The position numbers and the translations under genes were made by a program. DNA of 64,000 nucleotides from Dyadobacter jejuensis (GTDB lineage: Bacteria > Bacteroidota > Bacteroidia > Cytophagales > Spirosomataceae): positions 1-64,000 of the forward strand of contig NZ_QGDT01000009.1 of the NCBI RefSeq assembly GCF_003149085.1, read 5' to 3'. The notes under the pieces were generated by a model. The model made no database searches, had not been told where the DNA came from, and saw only the letters and a program-made list of their open reading frames with translations. Of the stretch, positions 10,301-17,848 are shown piece by piece (the first letter of the stretch is position 1; the number at the start of each line of letters is the position of its first letter).

Positions 10301-11384
10301 TATAATCCTTATCGTCCCATCGGGAGAGGTCCTCGGCAAAAACACCCAATGATTGCCCCCCTCGGGCATCCCAAAACAGGGTGGAGGTGATGGTCCGTTC
10401 GGCGGGCCAGGGTTCGAAATTACCTATTTCGAAGGGGATTTTCCCCTCCTCCCCATCGGGCATAATGCCATGGTGGAAACTTAATTTGGTTTGATCGATC
10501 CGTTCCCAGACAAAACGACCAAAACCTGGACTCGCCCCGTAAGTCTGAGCCTGTGGGCTATCGCCTTGGCTCGTAATGGTCCCTGGCTGGCCAAATGGAT
10601 GATTGGGAGCTTGTCGATGGGTAGGATTAAATCCTTTCCATACCATCGACCATTTTACCTTTTCTTTGGGTGCTATACCCGACATCTCCTCTACTAGTTC
10701 GACGAAGTCATAATCTTGAACGCACTTGATGGTCGCCTGATAGGTAGCGCTGTCCGAAAAGGTATAGGTTACCTGGTAGGTGGTAAACACGGGTCCCGAT
10801 GCTAACCTTTCCGTTTGAATATTGATCAGTTTTTTTGTTCCAGAATTGAATTCCGAATTACCCATAGCCTCCCGTCCCGACTGAGATACCTGTATAACAG
10901 GCCCAGGAACATTTCCCTGAGCAGGTAAGGACGACGGAATTCGAACAGTCAGTTTACTAGTTTGTATTACGATAGTCTCCTGTTGCTGCTGTTCTGTAAT
11001 AGGAGTAAATGCCTGGTTACCCTTTTCTAATACAAACGTCTTGGTGGTGCCTGAGGGCAAGTCACTCAAAAAACTTAAGGTAACAAGATACCGTCCATCG
11101 GCCGTTGTTCTGGCATTAGAGAACTGAAAGGGCACTTCTTGATTCTTTTCTTGGTGTACCAGTTTAAAATCCTGTGAATTTATTGGCCCGTCAAACTGAA
11201 CCTGGTAGTTTAAAAGCGTGGTGGGCCACCAGTAAAAGGCATGGTGCAGATGATCTTGTAAGACAAAAATCGCCTGCCCGTTTTGGAAACGGACAGGCGA
11301 AGCATTGGCCCACAAGGTTGTAAAGTTCAGTACTAAAATACTGATCAGCCATCCGTATTTAAGTTTTTTTACCAATACTTTCAT
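7368..11384 (-). CDS. Very large secreted polysaccharide-lyase-like protein with C-terminal FnIII domains
   Basis: A 1338-residue protein with a signal peptide (about residues 1-28). Residues about 30-200 and 200-420 are beta-rich. Residues about 480-720 are helical, with ENLGTYVWAFLRP and YMPMKHMLSGHPN, as in an (alpha/alpha) toroid. Residues about 780-1100 form a second beta region (GGIYFYAGGKSYSHNGRED, YFITYDDVYNN) reminiscent of heparinase II/III-type or PcRGLX/YetA-type lyase C-termini. Two fibronectin-III-like repeats follow at about 1130-1310 (KYRIEMSLDGCKTWQ, TYKLYRRKRGANRFELLYSG). Family placement is uncertain; a lyase or glycoside hydrolase acting on an acidic polysaccharide is inferred. 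It is the last gene of the SusC1 operon, 34 bp after the SGNH esterase. Confidence 0.7.
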   Translation of the reverse strand: MKVLVKKLKYGWLISILVLNFTTLWANASPVRFQNGQAIFVLQDHLHHAFYWWPTTLLNYQVQFDGPINSQDFKLVHQEKNQEVPFQFSNARTTADGRYLVTLSFLSDLPSGTTKTFVLEKGNQAFTPITEQQQQETIVIQTSKLTVRIPSSLPAQGNVPGPVIQVSQSGREAMGNSEFNSGTKKLINIQTERLASGPVFTTYQVTYTFSDSATYQATIKCVQDYDFVELVEEMSGIAPKEKVKWSMVWKGFNPTHRQAPNHPFGQPGTITSQGDSPQAQTYGASPGFGRFVWERIDQTKLSFHHGIMPDGEEGKIPFEIGNFEPWPAERTITSTLFWDARGGQSLGVFAEDLSRWDDKDYSIWHSAKLLNVSFYYRNGLLSWDLPLSEGSRSLGLSCYAHQQDIDYMNGLEALNKPQQHPLGFTYKAEISQLSYNAFLQNRFGTIHLDKIKDWTLTYPDSSVAAPVIFKDGKLKSSASFVKDFLSNYYISELPFSGTRQNSGYGPVPARQFTEKWIDGLNRFYPSLTPEERRRVTAMFLFHAYVAADEAYMPMKHMLSGHPNFLADVKSIPALAAFQFPKHPEAENWADLFEKYVDLNTHYHTRPTVEAWNATGGRWTENLGTYVWAFLRPTIRSTFLLNQTEAAKNRMAGSQTASIGNWILNSLSAPYDGESLDFYRNKDGGLDHHFWGIVTQGEGSRRVHPPQGAHSARRKAASSLWMMGTLLDHYDPVLGENLRYVSKPTDDDQEAFANKPEAFRELMYPQEGYDTGTKPDFKSIKLTGYGTILRAGVDTPDELSVHLSQIDPGPNYRWGVPAEGGTGGIYFYAGGKSYSHNGREDVGDRRLQDTDLMTNFGVFKDGHFKSIGQNVLHRPLYDFGVGQFTEITSSETSAYAWPDYQSRSVMLIDKDYFITYDDVYNNNIGGRFSWFTHPDEELPNIEVIRVGTGKGKINKTQLTGAESKGVWYDGMGDFMVFVSHKKGFKVVPTTFGCQIETPSNQTDLIFRSDQEMQARGETYRFLGTAGFIRKHRDGRQEMALFHGKYIGNGDFRVLTSDPDAGVSVSLKDHQEMDGRFYSPTKATITLEWTAAIPPNLKLYIDGRRESFKIEGHGFSVDFPAGPHSWQLTSGLPIPARPQIMASENDHRKVQLMFTEAAGASKYRIEMSLDGCKTWQTVGETAKTTYSLSAPDAHSKVHARIIAFNADHHSESTPAYPVYFLKEKPHFPDGLKLGISNNRVVLSWGQVLGCNTYKLYRRKRGANRFELLYSGSDRHYTDELSEGILYEYAVSAQNKNGQSILSFPVSTDPDSWLQWDPKPGEPFRRTSNGASEADAMYYPE

Positions 11385-11418
11385 TTATTTATGTTTAGGA
11401 ATAGTCGATTGTTGTACA

Positions 11419-12681
11419 TTATTTCATGAGTTCACCTACTAGCAGAACGGAGTTCAGATATAAGCCCCAACCGGCATAGTCGGCGGGATCGGTGATGGTA
11501 ATATTCTTTTTCTTTAAAATCTCTGCCTTATCAAACTCCTTTCCGGTAGCTCGGAAAGTCACCTCATGCACTCCATCGGAAAGGTCCTGAACGAAAAAGG
11601 TACTCTTCCGATAAGACTTACAATATTGGTCGAAACGAAATATTTCGGAAGGTTTCTGCCCGTCGGCCGTCACCTCTATTAGGCCCGTTTTGGGACCTAC
11701 TACATCATAAATCCCCAATATACTCCCTTTAAACTTGACAGTAAAGCTGGCACCGGGTGGATTGGCATGGAACAAATCGGGCATAAACTTGACAAATTTC
11801 TGTCTCAGTTCATTTTCGCTAGACAACTTCTCCCATCCATCGCTCAGCTGGAACTCAGATAAGGGGATCATCTGCGCCAATTCCCAATTGTCTTTTTCTA
11901 CCGGCAATGGTAGCGTGTGGGCCTTAGAGGCCGCATGACCCTCCATTTTTTGCATAAACTTAATCACCGAGTTCGCATAGATCGGATGCCCCGTCAGCGA
12001 CAAAGGGTGGGTTCTATCTTGGGTAAACACCACTTTCCCGGGATGCTCCTCTGGGTTACCAGTAAATATAAGTTTACCAGCCTCGAGCAATCGAACGACC
12101 TCTACCCCCATATGGATGGAAGGAATCTGATAATGCTCGGCAATTCGCTCCATCGCAATCGCCGAATGCTGATAGGCTCCTTTCTGCATCGTTTCCACCA
12201 CATTTTGAGCTATGGTGTACGTAAAACAAATGTCGGCAGCAGGAAACTGTTTCCAAGTTTTGCGGACAATGCCCTCCATTGTTTTACGGATTTCTTGCTC
12301 CGTTCGCCCGTAATCATTGACCGCGAATTCCACAAAAACGAGGTCGGGCTGCTGACTTAATACGTCCTTGTCCATTCTAAAAACCCCCAGATCGGAGCCA
12401 GTGCCTCCTATAGTGGCATCTATCTGCACGAAAGGGGTAAGCGGGTACTGCGACCGAAACCAGTTAAAAGTTAAGTCTCTCCAGCCGTCTCGGGCTTCGG
12501 TAATACTACCTCCGATATACGCAATCCGAACTTCCTTCCCAGTACCGATTTTTTTAAAGAAATTGGGTAGGCCTCCCCGAATATGGAATTCCTCTAGGCC
12601 ATCCAGGGTATTGGAAGCTGCAAAGGTAGGAGTCGATGCGCCAAATAGAAGGACAGCCAGAGCAATAAATATGTTTTTCAT
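11419..12681 (-). CDS. Secreted SGNH/GDSL-type esterase
   Basis: A 420-residue exported hydrolase. After the signal peptide (about 1-22) the SGNH blocks are readable: nucleophile Ser59 in IGGSIT (GDS replaced by GGS), the glycine block GGTGSDLG near 92-99, Asn122 in VEFAVND, and a DRTHPLSLTGH block holding the Asp-His pair. A beta-rich segment of about 150 residues follows the catalytic domain. Members with this layout remove acetyl or other acyl groups from plant or algal polysaccharides; the substrate here is unknown. The gene lies in the SusC1 operon between SusD1 and the lyase-like gene and is preceded by an intercistronic hairpin at 12730-12773. Confidence 0.82.
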   Translation of the reverse strand: MKNIFIALAVLLFGASTPTFAASNTLDGLEEFHIRGGLPNFFKKIGTGKEVRIAYIGGSITEARDGWRDLTFNWFRSQYPLTPFVQIDATIGGTGSDLGVFRMDKDVLSQQPDLVFVEFAVNDYGRTEQEIRKTMEGIVRKTWKQFPAADICFTYTIAQNVVETMQKGAYQHSAIAMERIAEHYQIPSIHMGVEVVRLLEAGKLIFTGNPEEHPGKVVFTQDRTHPLSLTGHPIYANSVIKFMQKMEGHAASKAHTLPLPVEKDNWELAQMIPLSEFQLSDGWEKLSSENELRQKFVKFMPDLFHANPPGASFTVKFKGSILGIYDVVGPKTGLIEVTADGQKPSEIFRFDQYCKSYRKSTFFVQDLSDGVHEVTFRATGKEFDKAEILKKKNITITDPADYAGWGLYLNSVLLVGELMK

Positions 12682-12729
12682 AAATATATTTAACGATAAT
12701 TAAGACCGCTTTTAAGTTTCATTCCGAAC

Positions 12730-12773
12730 CGATTCTACCCACCTTGACCAGTGAGCCAAGATCGGTAGAATCG
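12730..12773 (-). promoter_or_regulatory. Intercistronic stem-loop after SusD1
   Basis: A perfect 10-bp inverted repeat (CGATTCTACC at 12730-12739 and GGTAGAATCG at 12764-12773) encloses a smaller CTTG/CAAG stem. It lies between SusD1 and the SGNH esterase. No T-run follows, so it may set the ratio of SusCD to downstream enzymes by partial termination or mRNA stabilisation. Confidence 0.5.
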
Positions 12774-12784
12774 TATCGATATCC

Positions 12785-14179
12785 TTAATAGCCTGGATTT
12801 TGTTTTAGCACCCCCTGCATTTTATCAATCTCGGTTTGTGGCAAGGGAAACAACAACCAGTTTTCATTGGCATCATGACCTATGGCTTTTAAGGCATCCA
12901 CAGCCATTTCCGTTCTAACAAGGTCGAACCAACGTACACATTCGAACATCAGCTCACTGCGTCGTTCTTTTTGCATGGCCACTCTGAATTGGCTCAAGTC
13001 GGTAATGGCCAACTCCTCGAGCCCAGCCCGTGTCCTAACCTGATTCAATATCTCCAGGGATTTTGCAGGAACGGCCCCATCGACTTCGGCCAATACTTCG
13101 GCATACATTAACAGTACATCCGTATAGCGTTGTACAGGAAAATCCATTCCCGATTCGGTCGATGCACGGTCATAGCCATAGTCGAACTTGGTATTATTAA
13201 GGGCCTCAATGGTAGCACCTACGAGGGTAGTATATTCCTGGGCAATATTGAAATCTCTTCGAATATCTCCTGATTCAAAAGATTCATATACCCCATTTTC
13301 AAATAGCGGATTACCTCCATAAGTCGGATTAAACTGACGCTGATATTGGGTACTTTCTCCTACTCCTCCAATTTTGAATTTTGCCCCAAGGATTATTTCT
13401 GCTCCCCCTTCATTCTCTAAGGTAAAGATTTCTTCATAGGTGGGCGAGAATATAAATTGACCACTGTTAATCACGTCTTCCAATAGTGGCTTGGCATCCG
13501 CCCAATGATTTTCTTTCAACGGATAGCCGCTCATAGTCATATATGCCCTGGAGAGCTCCACTTCAGCGGCATATTTGGTAAGCCGTCCTTGCTCTGCACT
13601 CGTAAGAGAGGTAGGCAATGAGGCGATTGCTGCGGTCAAATCCATCGTTATTTGCGCATATACCTCTTTGGTCGGCGTTCTTCCAATTTCCAAGGCTTCA
13701 CTAGTCGATACTTCCTTGGTAATCAACGGAACATCACCATAAATACGGACCAAGGCAAAATACGCATAAGCCCTGAAAAATTGTGCCTCACCCTTAATTC
13801 TGGCCTTCACTCCTTCATCCATTTCTACGGCATCTATCCGATCCAATATGATGTTGGAATAGGTAATCATCCGATACATGGTATTCCACATGGTAGCGGT
13901 AGTATTGGACTGAAACGTGTTATTACTAATTTCGGCATAGGAGTACTGAATATGCGTATAGGTATCTCCTCGGAACTCGTTATACTCCGTCCACATGGTA
14001 GAGTGTACGGACTGAAAGACATTATAAACCCCCACGATGGCCGTTTCAAAGTCCTTTTCTGACTGATAAAACGAGTTGATATTGGCTGAAGATATGGGGC
14101 TTAAGTCAATAAAATCTTCTTTACAAGCCGTCTGGCTTAGTCCCATTGCCACCGCAATGAGCAGGATATATTTTTTCAT
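12785..14179 (-). CDS. SusD/RagB-family glycan-binding lipoprotein (SusD1)
   Basis: A 464-residue outer-membrane lipoprotein of the SusD/RagB family. The signal ends at a lipobox-like TAC (Cys19). The N-terminal part carries the family's TPR-like helices (AQFFRAYAYFALVRIYGDVPLI at about 135-156). The C-terminal part has the typical RYTDVLLMYAEVLAE, ERRSELMFECVRWFDLVR and the terminal LKQNPGY. It forms the lid of the SusC1 pore and captures oligosaccharide. The gap to SusC1 upstream is only 18 bp. The length is slightly short for the family but all end-to-end motifs are present. Confidence 0.95.
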   Translation of the reverse strand: MKKYILLIAVAMGLSQTACKEDFIDLSPISSANINSFYQSEKDFETAIVGVYNVFQSVHSTMWTEYNEFRGDTYTHIQYSYAEISNNTFQSNTTATMWNTMYRMITYSNIILDRIDAVEMDEGVKARIKGEAQFFRAYAYFALVRIYGDVPLITKEVSTSEALEIGRTPTKEVYAQITMDLTAAIASLPTSLTSAEQGRLTKYAAEVELSRAYMTMSGYPLKENHWADAKPLLEDVINSGQFIFSPTYEEIFTLENEGGAEIILGAKFKIGGVGESTQYQRQFNPTYGGNPLFENGVYESFESGDIRRDFNIAQEYTTLVGATIEALNNTKFDYGYDRASTESGMDFPVQRYTDVLLMYAEVLAEVDGAVPAKSLEILNQVRTRAGLEELAITDLSQFRVAMQKERRSELMFECVRWFDLVRTEMAVDALKAIGHDANENWLLFPLPQTEIDKMQGVLKQNPGY

Positions 14180-14197
14180 AATAATTTCGGATTTAGA

Positions 14198-17100
14198 TTA
14201 AAAACTGAGATTCAAGCCCAAAATAAACGTACGGGCCAAAGGATACGATCCATAGTCACCACCAGGTGCTAGTGGATTTCCACTTCGGGCATTTACTTCT
14301 GGATTGTAGCCTACGTCATAATGATCCTTCGTCAGCAGGTTTTCCCCGGTAAGGTAGATCCTGATGCCGCCAGATTTTATTTTCTGAGCCACCGCTTTTG
14401 GCACGTTATAACCCAGTGAAACATTTTTGATCCTCCAGAAGCCTCCATCGTACAGATGCCGGGTAGTATACTGAGAGCTAGCTCCAGTTACCAGTTCAGA
14501 GGCCGCGGGTGTGGTACCGTCGCCGGGCTCTTCAGGAGATCTCCAACGATTCACCCAATTTTTATAATGGTTTTTCTGGCTATCCGATGGACCGTTAAAC
14601 TCCCTTCCAATATCATTGAAGATTTTATTTCCTCCAAGGCCGTAGATCAACACGCTCAAGTCGAATCCGGCATAAGAGAACCGGTTGGTAACCCCAAAAT
14701 AATACTTAGGCTGATTCTGACCTACTATGGCCCGGTCGTCGATATTAACAACCCCATCCTCATTGGTATCCTTAATGATCACATCGCCCGGCTGGGATCC
14801 TGCCCAACTCGGATTATCGGCAATTTCCTGGGCAGTATTGAAAATACCATCCTGAACCAACATATAATAGGCTCCGATCGGGTTACCTACTTGGGTGATA
14901 TTTACCTGTCCCCACCAGTCACCACCTATGATTGGAGCGTTTCCAGGACCCAGCTCGAGTACTTTGTTTTTATTAAAAGACAAATTGACATTCGTACTCC
15001 AGTTAAATTTACCGACAATATTCTTGGTAGCCAATTCAAACTCCCAACCTTTATTTTCTACCCGACCAAGGTTTCTCAGTTCAGAGGTATAACCTGTCGT
15101 GCTAGGTACCGGTACATTCAGTAGCATGTCCTTGGTTTGATTGTTATAATAATCTACAGAGGCATAAATTCTGTTTTGTAATAGACCAAAATCGATACCA
15201 ATATCGGTACTGGTGGTTGTTTCCCAACTCAGGTTACGGTTGGAAATAGAGGAAGGATACATCCCCACCGTCAGGGTTTCATCGGTTCCAAACAAATAAG
15301 ACGATTGCCCCAATAATCCAATGGATCCATAATTAGGAATATTATTGTTCCCGGTAGTTCCGCGGCTGGCTCGCAATTTAAGGTCGCTGATAACGGCTAT
15401 CGATTTCATAAACTCTTCTTCAGACACCCTCCAACCGGCAGAAACAGCAGGGAACCAGCCCCATTTGTTATCGGACCCAAAACGGGAACTCCCATCGCGG
15501 CGTAGACTCGCACTCAACAAATACTTATTATTGAAGGAGTAGTTGACACGCCCTAGGAAGGACATCAGCGACCAATCGCTCTCTTGGGTATACCCTTGAG
15601 TAATGGCTCCAGCGGCATTCAGCGTAGGTACTAGGTCGTTGGCGTAGTTCTCCCCTTTCAAATAGCCCGATTGGTCATTTTGATACTGGGTCGTAAACCC
15701 AGCCAGGGCATTAATGGAATGTTTGGTGGCGATGGTGGTAGAGTAGTTAAGAATATTCTCATTCAGCCAGTTCACACTAGTCGTATTCCAGCTATAGCCA
15801 ACCGGAGCCCGGGTACGAGAAATAATTTGATTTTCGAAACGATCACGTTTGGTGCTGATGTAATTAGCACCGAAACTGGTTTTAAAGCTCAAGCCTTTGG
15901 CTAGTTTTACGTTAGCAAACACATTCGCTAACATCTGCCCTCTGGTCTCTTTATCGATCAGATTTTCTATTCGCGAGACCACATTGGATCCACCATCCCA
16001 AGACACTGCATAATCGGTGTACTCCGGAGACTCGCCCCATACCCCAGTTCGGATGGGTAAAAATGGATTAGCATAGAGGATGGTGTGAAGTACTCCTCCT
16101 TTGCCTTCCGTATCGCGGTCGTTACCGATCGAATAGGAAGGAGTAAGGTTCAGTCCTATATTTAAAAAATCGTTGACATCTACCGACACATTGGTTCTAA
16201 AAGAATAGCGGGTATAATCGGTATTTTTAACAATCCCATCTTGTTTAAAATAATCGGCCGAAACCAAATATTTGGCCTTTTCACTTCCCCCCGAGGCGGT
16301 AATCTGGAAGTCGGTCATAGGAGCCGCTTGAAACGGCCATTCCTGATGGTTGTAATAAGGCATACTTCCTGGATCGGTTTTCCAAATGGGGTCGTACTGA
16401 TAGTTTCTTGGGCGATCGGCCATGGGAGCATTGGGGTCCCCACCGGTTTTGGCCCAAGCACGATCGCGCCCATCCACCAACATCGATAGCCATTCGGAGG
16501 TGTTCATCATAGGGATTAATCGTTCCACATTCTGAATACCGGCATAGGTTTTCACTTCCAATTTCAGGTCGCCCGATTTACCTTGTTTGGTGGTGATTAT
16601 AACCACCCCATTGGAGCCTCGCGATCCATAAATGGAAGCGGAGGCAGCATCTTTTAATACCTCGATAGATTCTATATCGCTCAAATTCATATTTGAAAAT
16701 GTGGTCGCATCTATCGGATACCCGTCTACTACATATAAGGGATTCGACCCTGCCGATATGGATCCAATTCCACGTACTTTAATTTCAGCACCTTTACCCG
16801 GTCGGCCGCTAGGCTGCTGCACTTGTACCCCAGCTAGCTGCCCTTGCAGGGCTTGGTCTACCCGGGCCACGGGGCGTACTTCGAGGTCTTCACCACCGAT
16901 TTTGGCGATGGCACTGGTCACGTCGCTTTTGCGCTGGGTACCGTATCCCACCACCACTACCTCTTCAAGAGACTTGATGTCTACTTCAAGATTCACATCG
17001 ATTACCGACTTCCCCCCGACGGTAATCTCTTGGCTTTTGAAGCCAATATAAGAGAATACCAAAATGCTGTTTTCATTAGGAACATTTATGGTATAGGCTC

Positions 17101-17320
17101 CTTCTACATCGGTAACCGATGCCTCAACCGATCCTTTTACGAGCACCGTCACTCCAGGCAAGGAGGTCCCATCTGCCTTCGAAATCACGGTCCCCCTTAC
17201 CGCCCCTTGTCCATAGGCCATATAGCAGCCGAAAAGCATCATCATTATTACCTGAAATACCTGCCAGGACTGGCGATACCAGAACCGTTTTTTCTGAATT
17301 AAGTATAGTTTATTTGTCAT
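14198..17320 (-). CDS. SusC/RagA-family TonB-dependent transporter (SusC1)
   Basis: A 1040-residue outer-membrane transporter. A long signal sequence ends near AYGQ (residue 38). A carboxypeptidase-regulatory-like domain (about 40-115, GTVISKADGTSLPGVTVLV) is followed by a TonB-box-like EEVVVVGYGTQ, the plug (ALQGQLAGVQV, NPLYVVDGYPID, IESIEVLKDAASASIYGSRGSNGV) and a beta-barrel ending in Phe (ILGLNLSF). It imports glycan oligosaccharide with SusD1 using TonB energy. It is the first gene of a leftward operon of SusC1, SusD1, SGNH esterase and lyase-like protein. A direct-repeat regulatory element (copy B) lies 87 bp upstream of the start. Confidence 0.97.
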   Translation of the reverse strand: MTNKLYLIQKKRFWYRQSWQVFQVIMMMLFGCYMAYGQGAVRGTVISKADGTSLPGVTVLVKGSVEASVTDVEGAYTINVPNENSILVFSYIGFKSQEITVGGKSVIDVNLEVDIKSLEEVVVVGYGTQRKSDVTSAIAKIGGEDLEVRPVARVDQALQGQLAGVQVQQPSGRPGKGAEIKVRGIGSISAGSNPLYVVDGYPIDATTFSNMNLSDIESIEVLKDAASASIYGSRGSNGVVIITTKQGKSGDLKLEVKTYAGIQNVERLIPMMNTSEWLSMLVDGRDRAWAKTGGDPNAPMADRPRNYQYDPIWKTDPGSMPYYNHQEWPFQAAPMTDFQITASGGSEKAKYLVSADYFKQDGIVKNTDYTRYSFRTNVSVDVNDFLNIGLNLTPSYSIGNDRDTEGKGGVLHTILYANPFLPIRTGVWGESPEYTDYAVSWDGGSNVVSRIENLIDKETRGQMLANVFANVKLAKGLSFKTSFGANYISTKRDRFENQIISRTRAPVGYSWNTTSVNWLNENILNYSTTIATKHSINALAGFTTQYQNDQSGYLKGENYANDLVPTLNAAGAITQGYTQESDWSLMSFLGRVNYSFNNKYLLSASLRRDGSSRFGSDNKWGWFPAVSAGWRVSEEEFMKSIAVISDLKLRASRGTTGNNNIPNYGSIGLLGQSSYLFGTDETLTVGMYPSSISNRNLSWETTTSTDIGIDFGLLQNRIYASVDYYNNQTKDMLLNVPVPSTTGYTSELRNLGRVENKGWEFELATKNIVGKFNWSTNVNLSFNKNKVLELGPGNAPIIGGDWWGQVNITQVGNPIGAYYMLVQDGIFNTAQEIADNPSWAGSQPGDVIIKDTNEDGVVNIDDRAIVGQNQPKYYFGVTNRFSYAGFDLSVLIYGLGGNKIFNDIGREFNGPSDSQKNHYKNWVNRWRSPEEPGDGTTPAASELVTGASSQYTTRHLYDGGFWRIKNVSLGYNVPKAVAQKIKSGGIRIYLTGENLLTKDHYDVGYNPEVNARSGNPLAPGGDYGSYPLARTFILGLNLSF

Positions 17321-17406
17321 AATCTAGAGTAGTTTAATACCTGTTAAATGTTCATTCTCTTCGATCATGCAAATATGACTCTAGATAGAAATTATAGCAA
17401 TCCATT

Positions 17407-17437
17407 ATGTTGCAAATGGATGTCTCTATGTTGCAAA
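17407..17437 (-). promoter_or_regulatory. Direct-repeat operator, copy B (SusC1 operon)
   Basis: This is the best copy. Read leftward, two identical half-sites TTTGCAACAT start 21 bp apart, with spacer AGAGACATCCA. It ends 87 bp before the SusC1 start. The second half-site TTTG may double as the -33 promoter element, which would suit an activator that contacts RNA polymerase. Binding by the HTCS AraC domain is inferred. Confidence 0.7.
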
Positions 17438-17670
17438 AGCTTAAAAATGTGAGAATACAAGGAGTTTTTAAGGTTTTTCGAAACCAAAACGCTCCACAAA
17501 TGATATGTCACCTTACGCCTACATTCATTCTAAAAAAAGCAATAAACCACGGAATTAATACCTATTTGAGCAGCTAGCCTAATTCAAAAATACTGAGGCC
17601 AGTTTCTAGAAAAGACAGCCCTTGTACGACTCCGCATCCATGGCTCTTTATTACGGACTCGCAAAGGAGC

Positions 17671-17701
17671 ATTGCAACAACCAGACACGTGTTTGGCTCA
17701 T
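17671..17701 (+). promoter_or_regulatory. Direct-repeat operator, copy C (639-residue gene)
   Basis: Half-sites ATTGCAACAA and TTTGGCTCAT start 21 bp apart, with spacer CCAGACACGTG. It shares the AGAC spacer core with copies A and B. It ends 148 bp before the start at 17849, a longer leader than the other copies. This links the gene to the same regulon although it stands alone. Confidence 0.55.
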
Positions 17702-17848
17702 CTCCTTAATCCAATTTAATAATTCCATAATACATTTACCTGTTCGATTTTTAGTAAGAAATACGTTTAAAATGCTTGTTCCTAATAACGCCTGAGCACA
17801 GATGAGACCATCTCTATAAAATGATTTTCAACCAACCTAATTGAAGAA

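Larger units (their letters stand above)
17321..17848. other. Divergent promoter region with two copies of the direct-repeat operator
   Basis: This 528-bp gap separates SusC1 (-) from the 639-residue gene (+). It holds operator copy B facing left (17407-17437) and copy C facing right (17671-17701). The second half-site of copy B is followed, in the leftward direction, by a TATAATTT-like stretch about 18 bases beyond its TTTG, a fit to the Bacteroidota -33/-7 promoter spacing. No coding capacity is supported. Confidence 0.6.

Noticed and set aside
14456-15124. A 222-codon plus-strand frame
   Set aside because: It lies wholly antisense to SusC1, whose protein is fully convincing, and has no start signal or domain.
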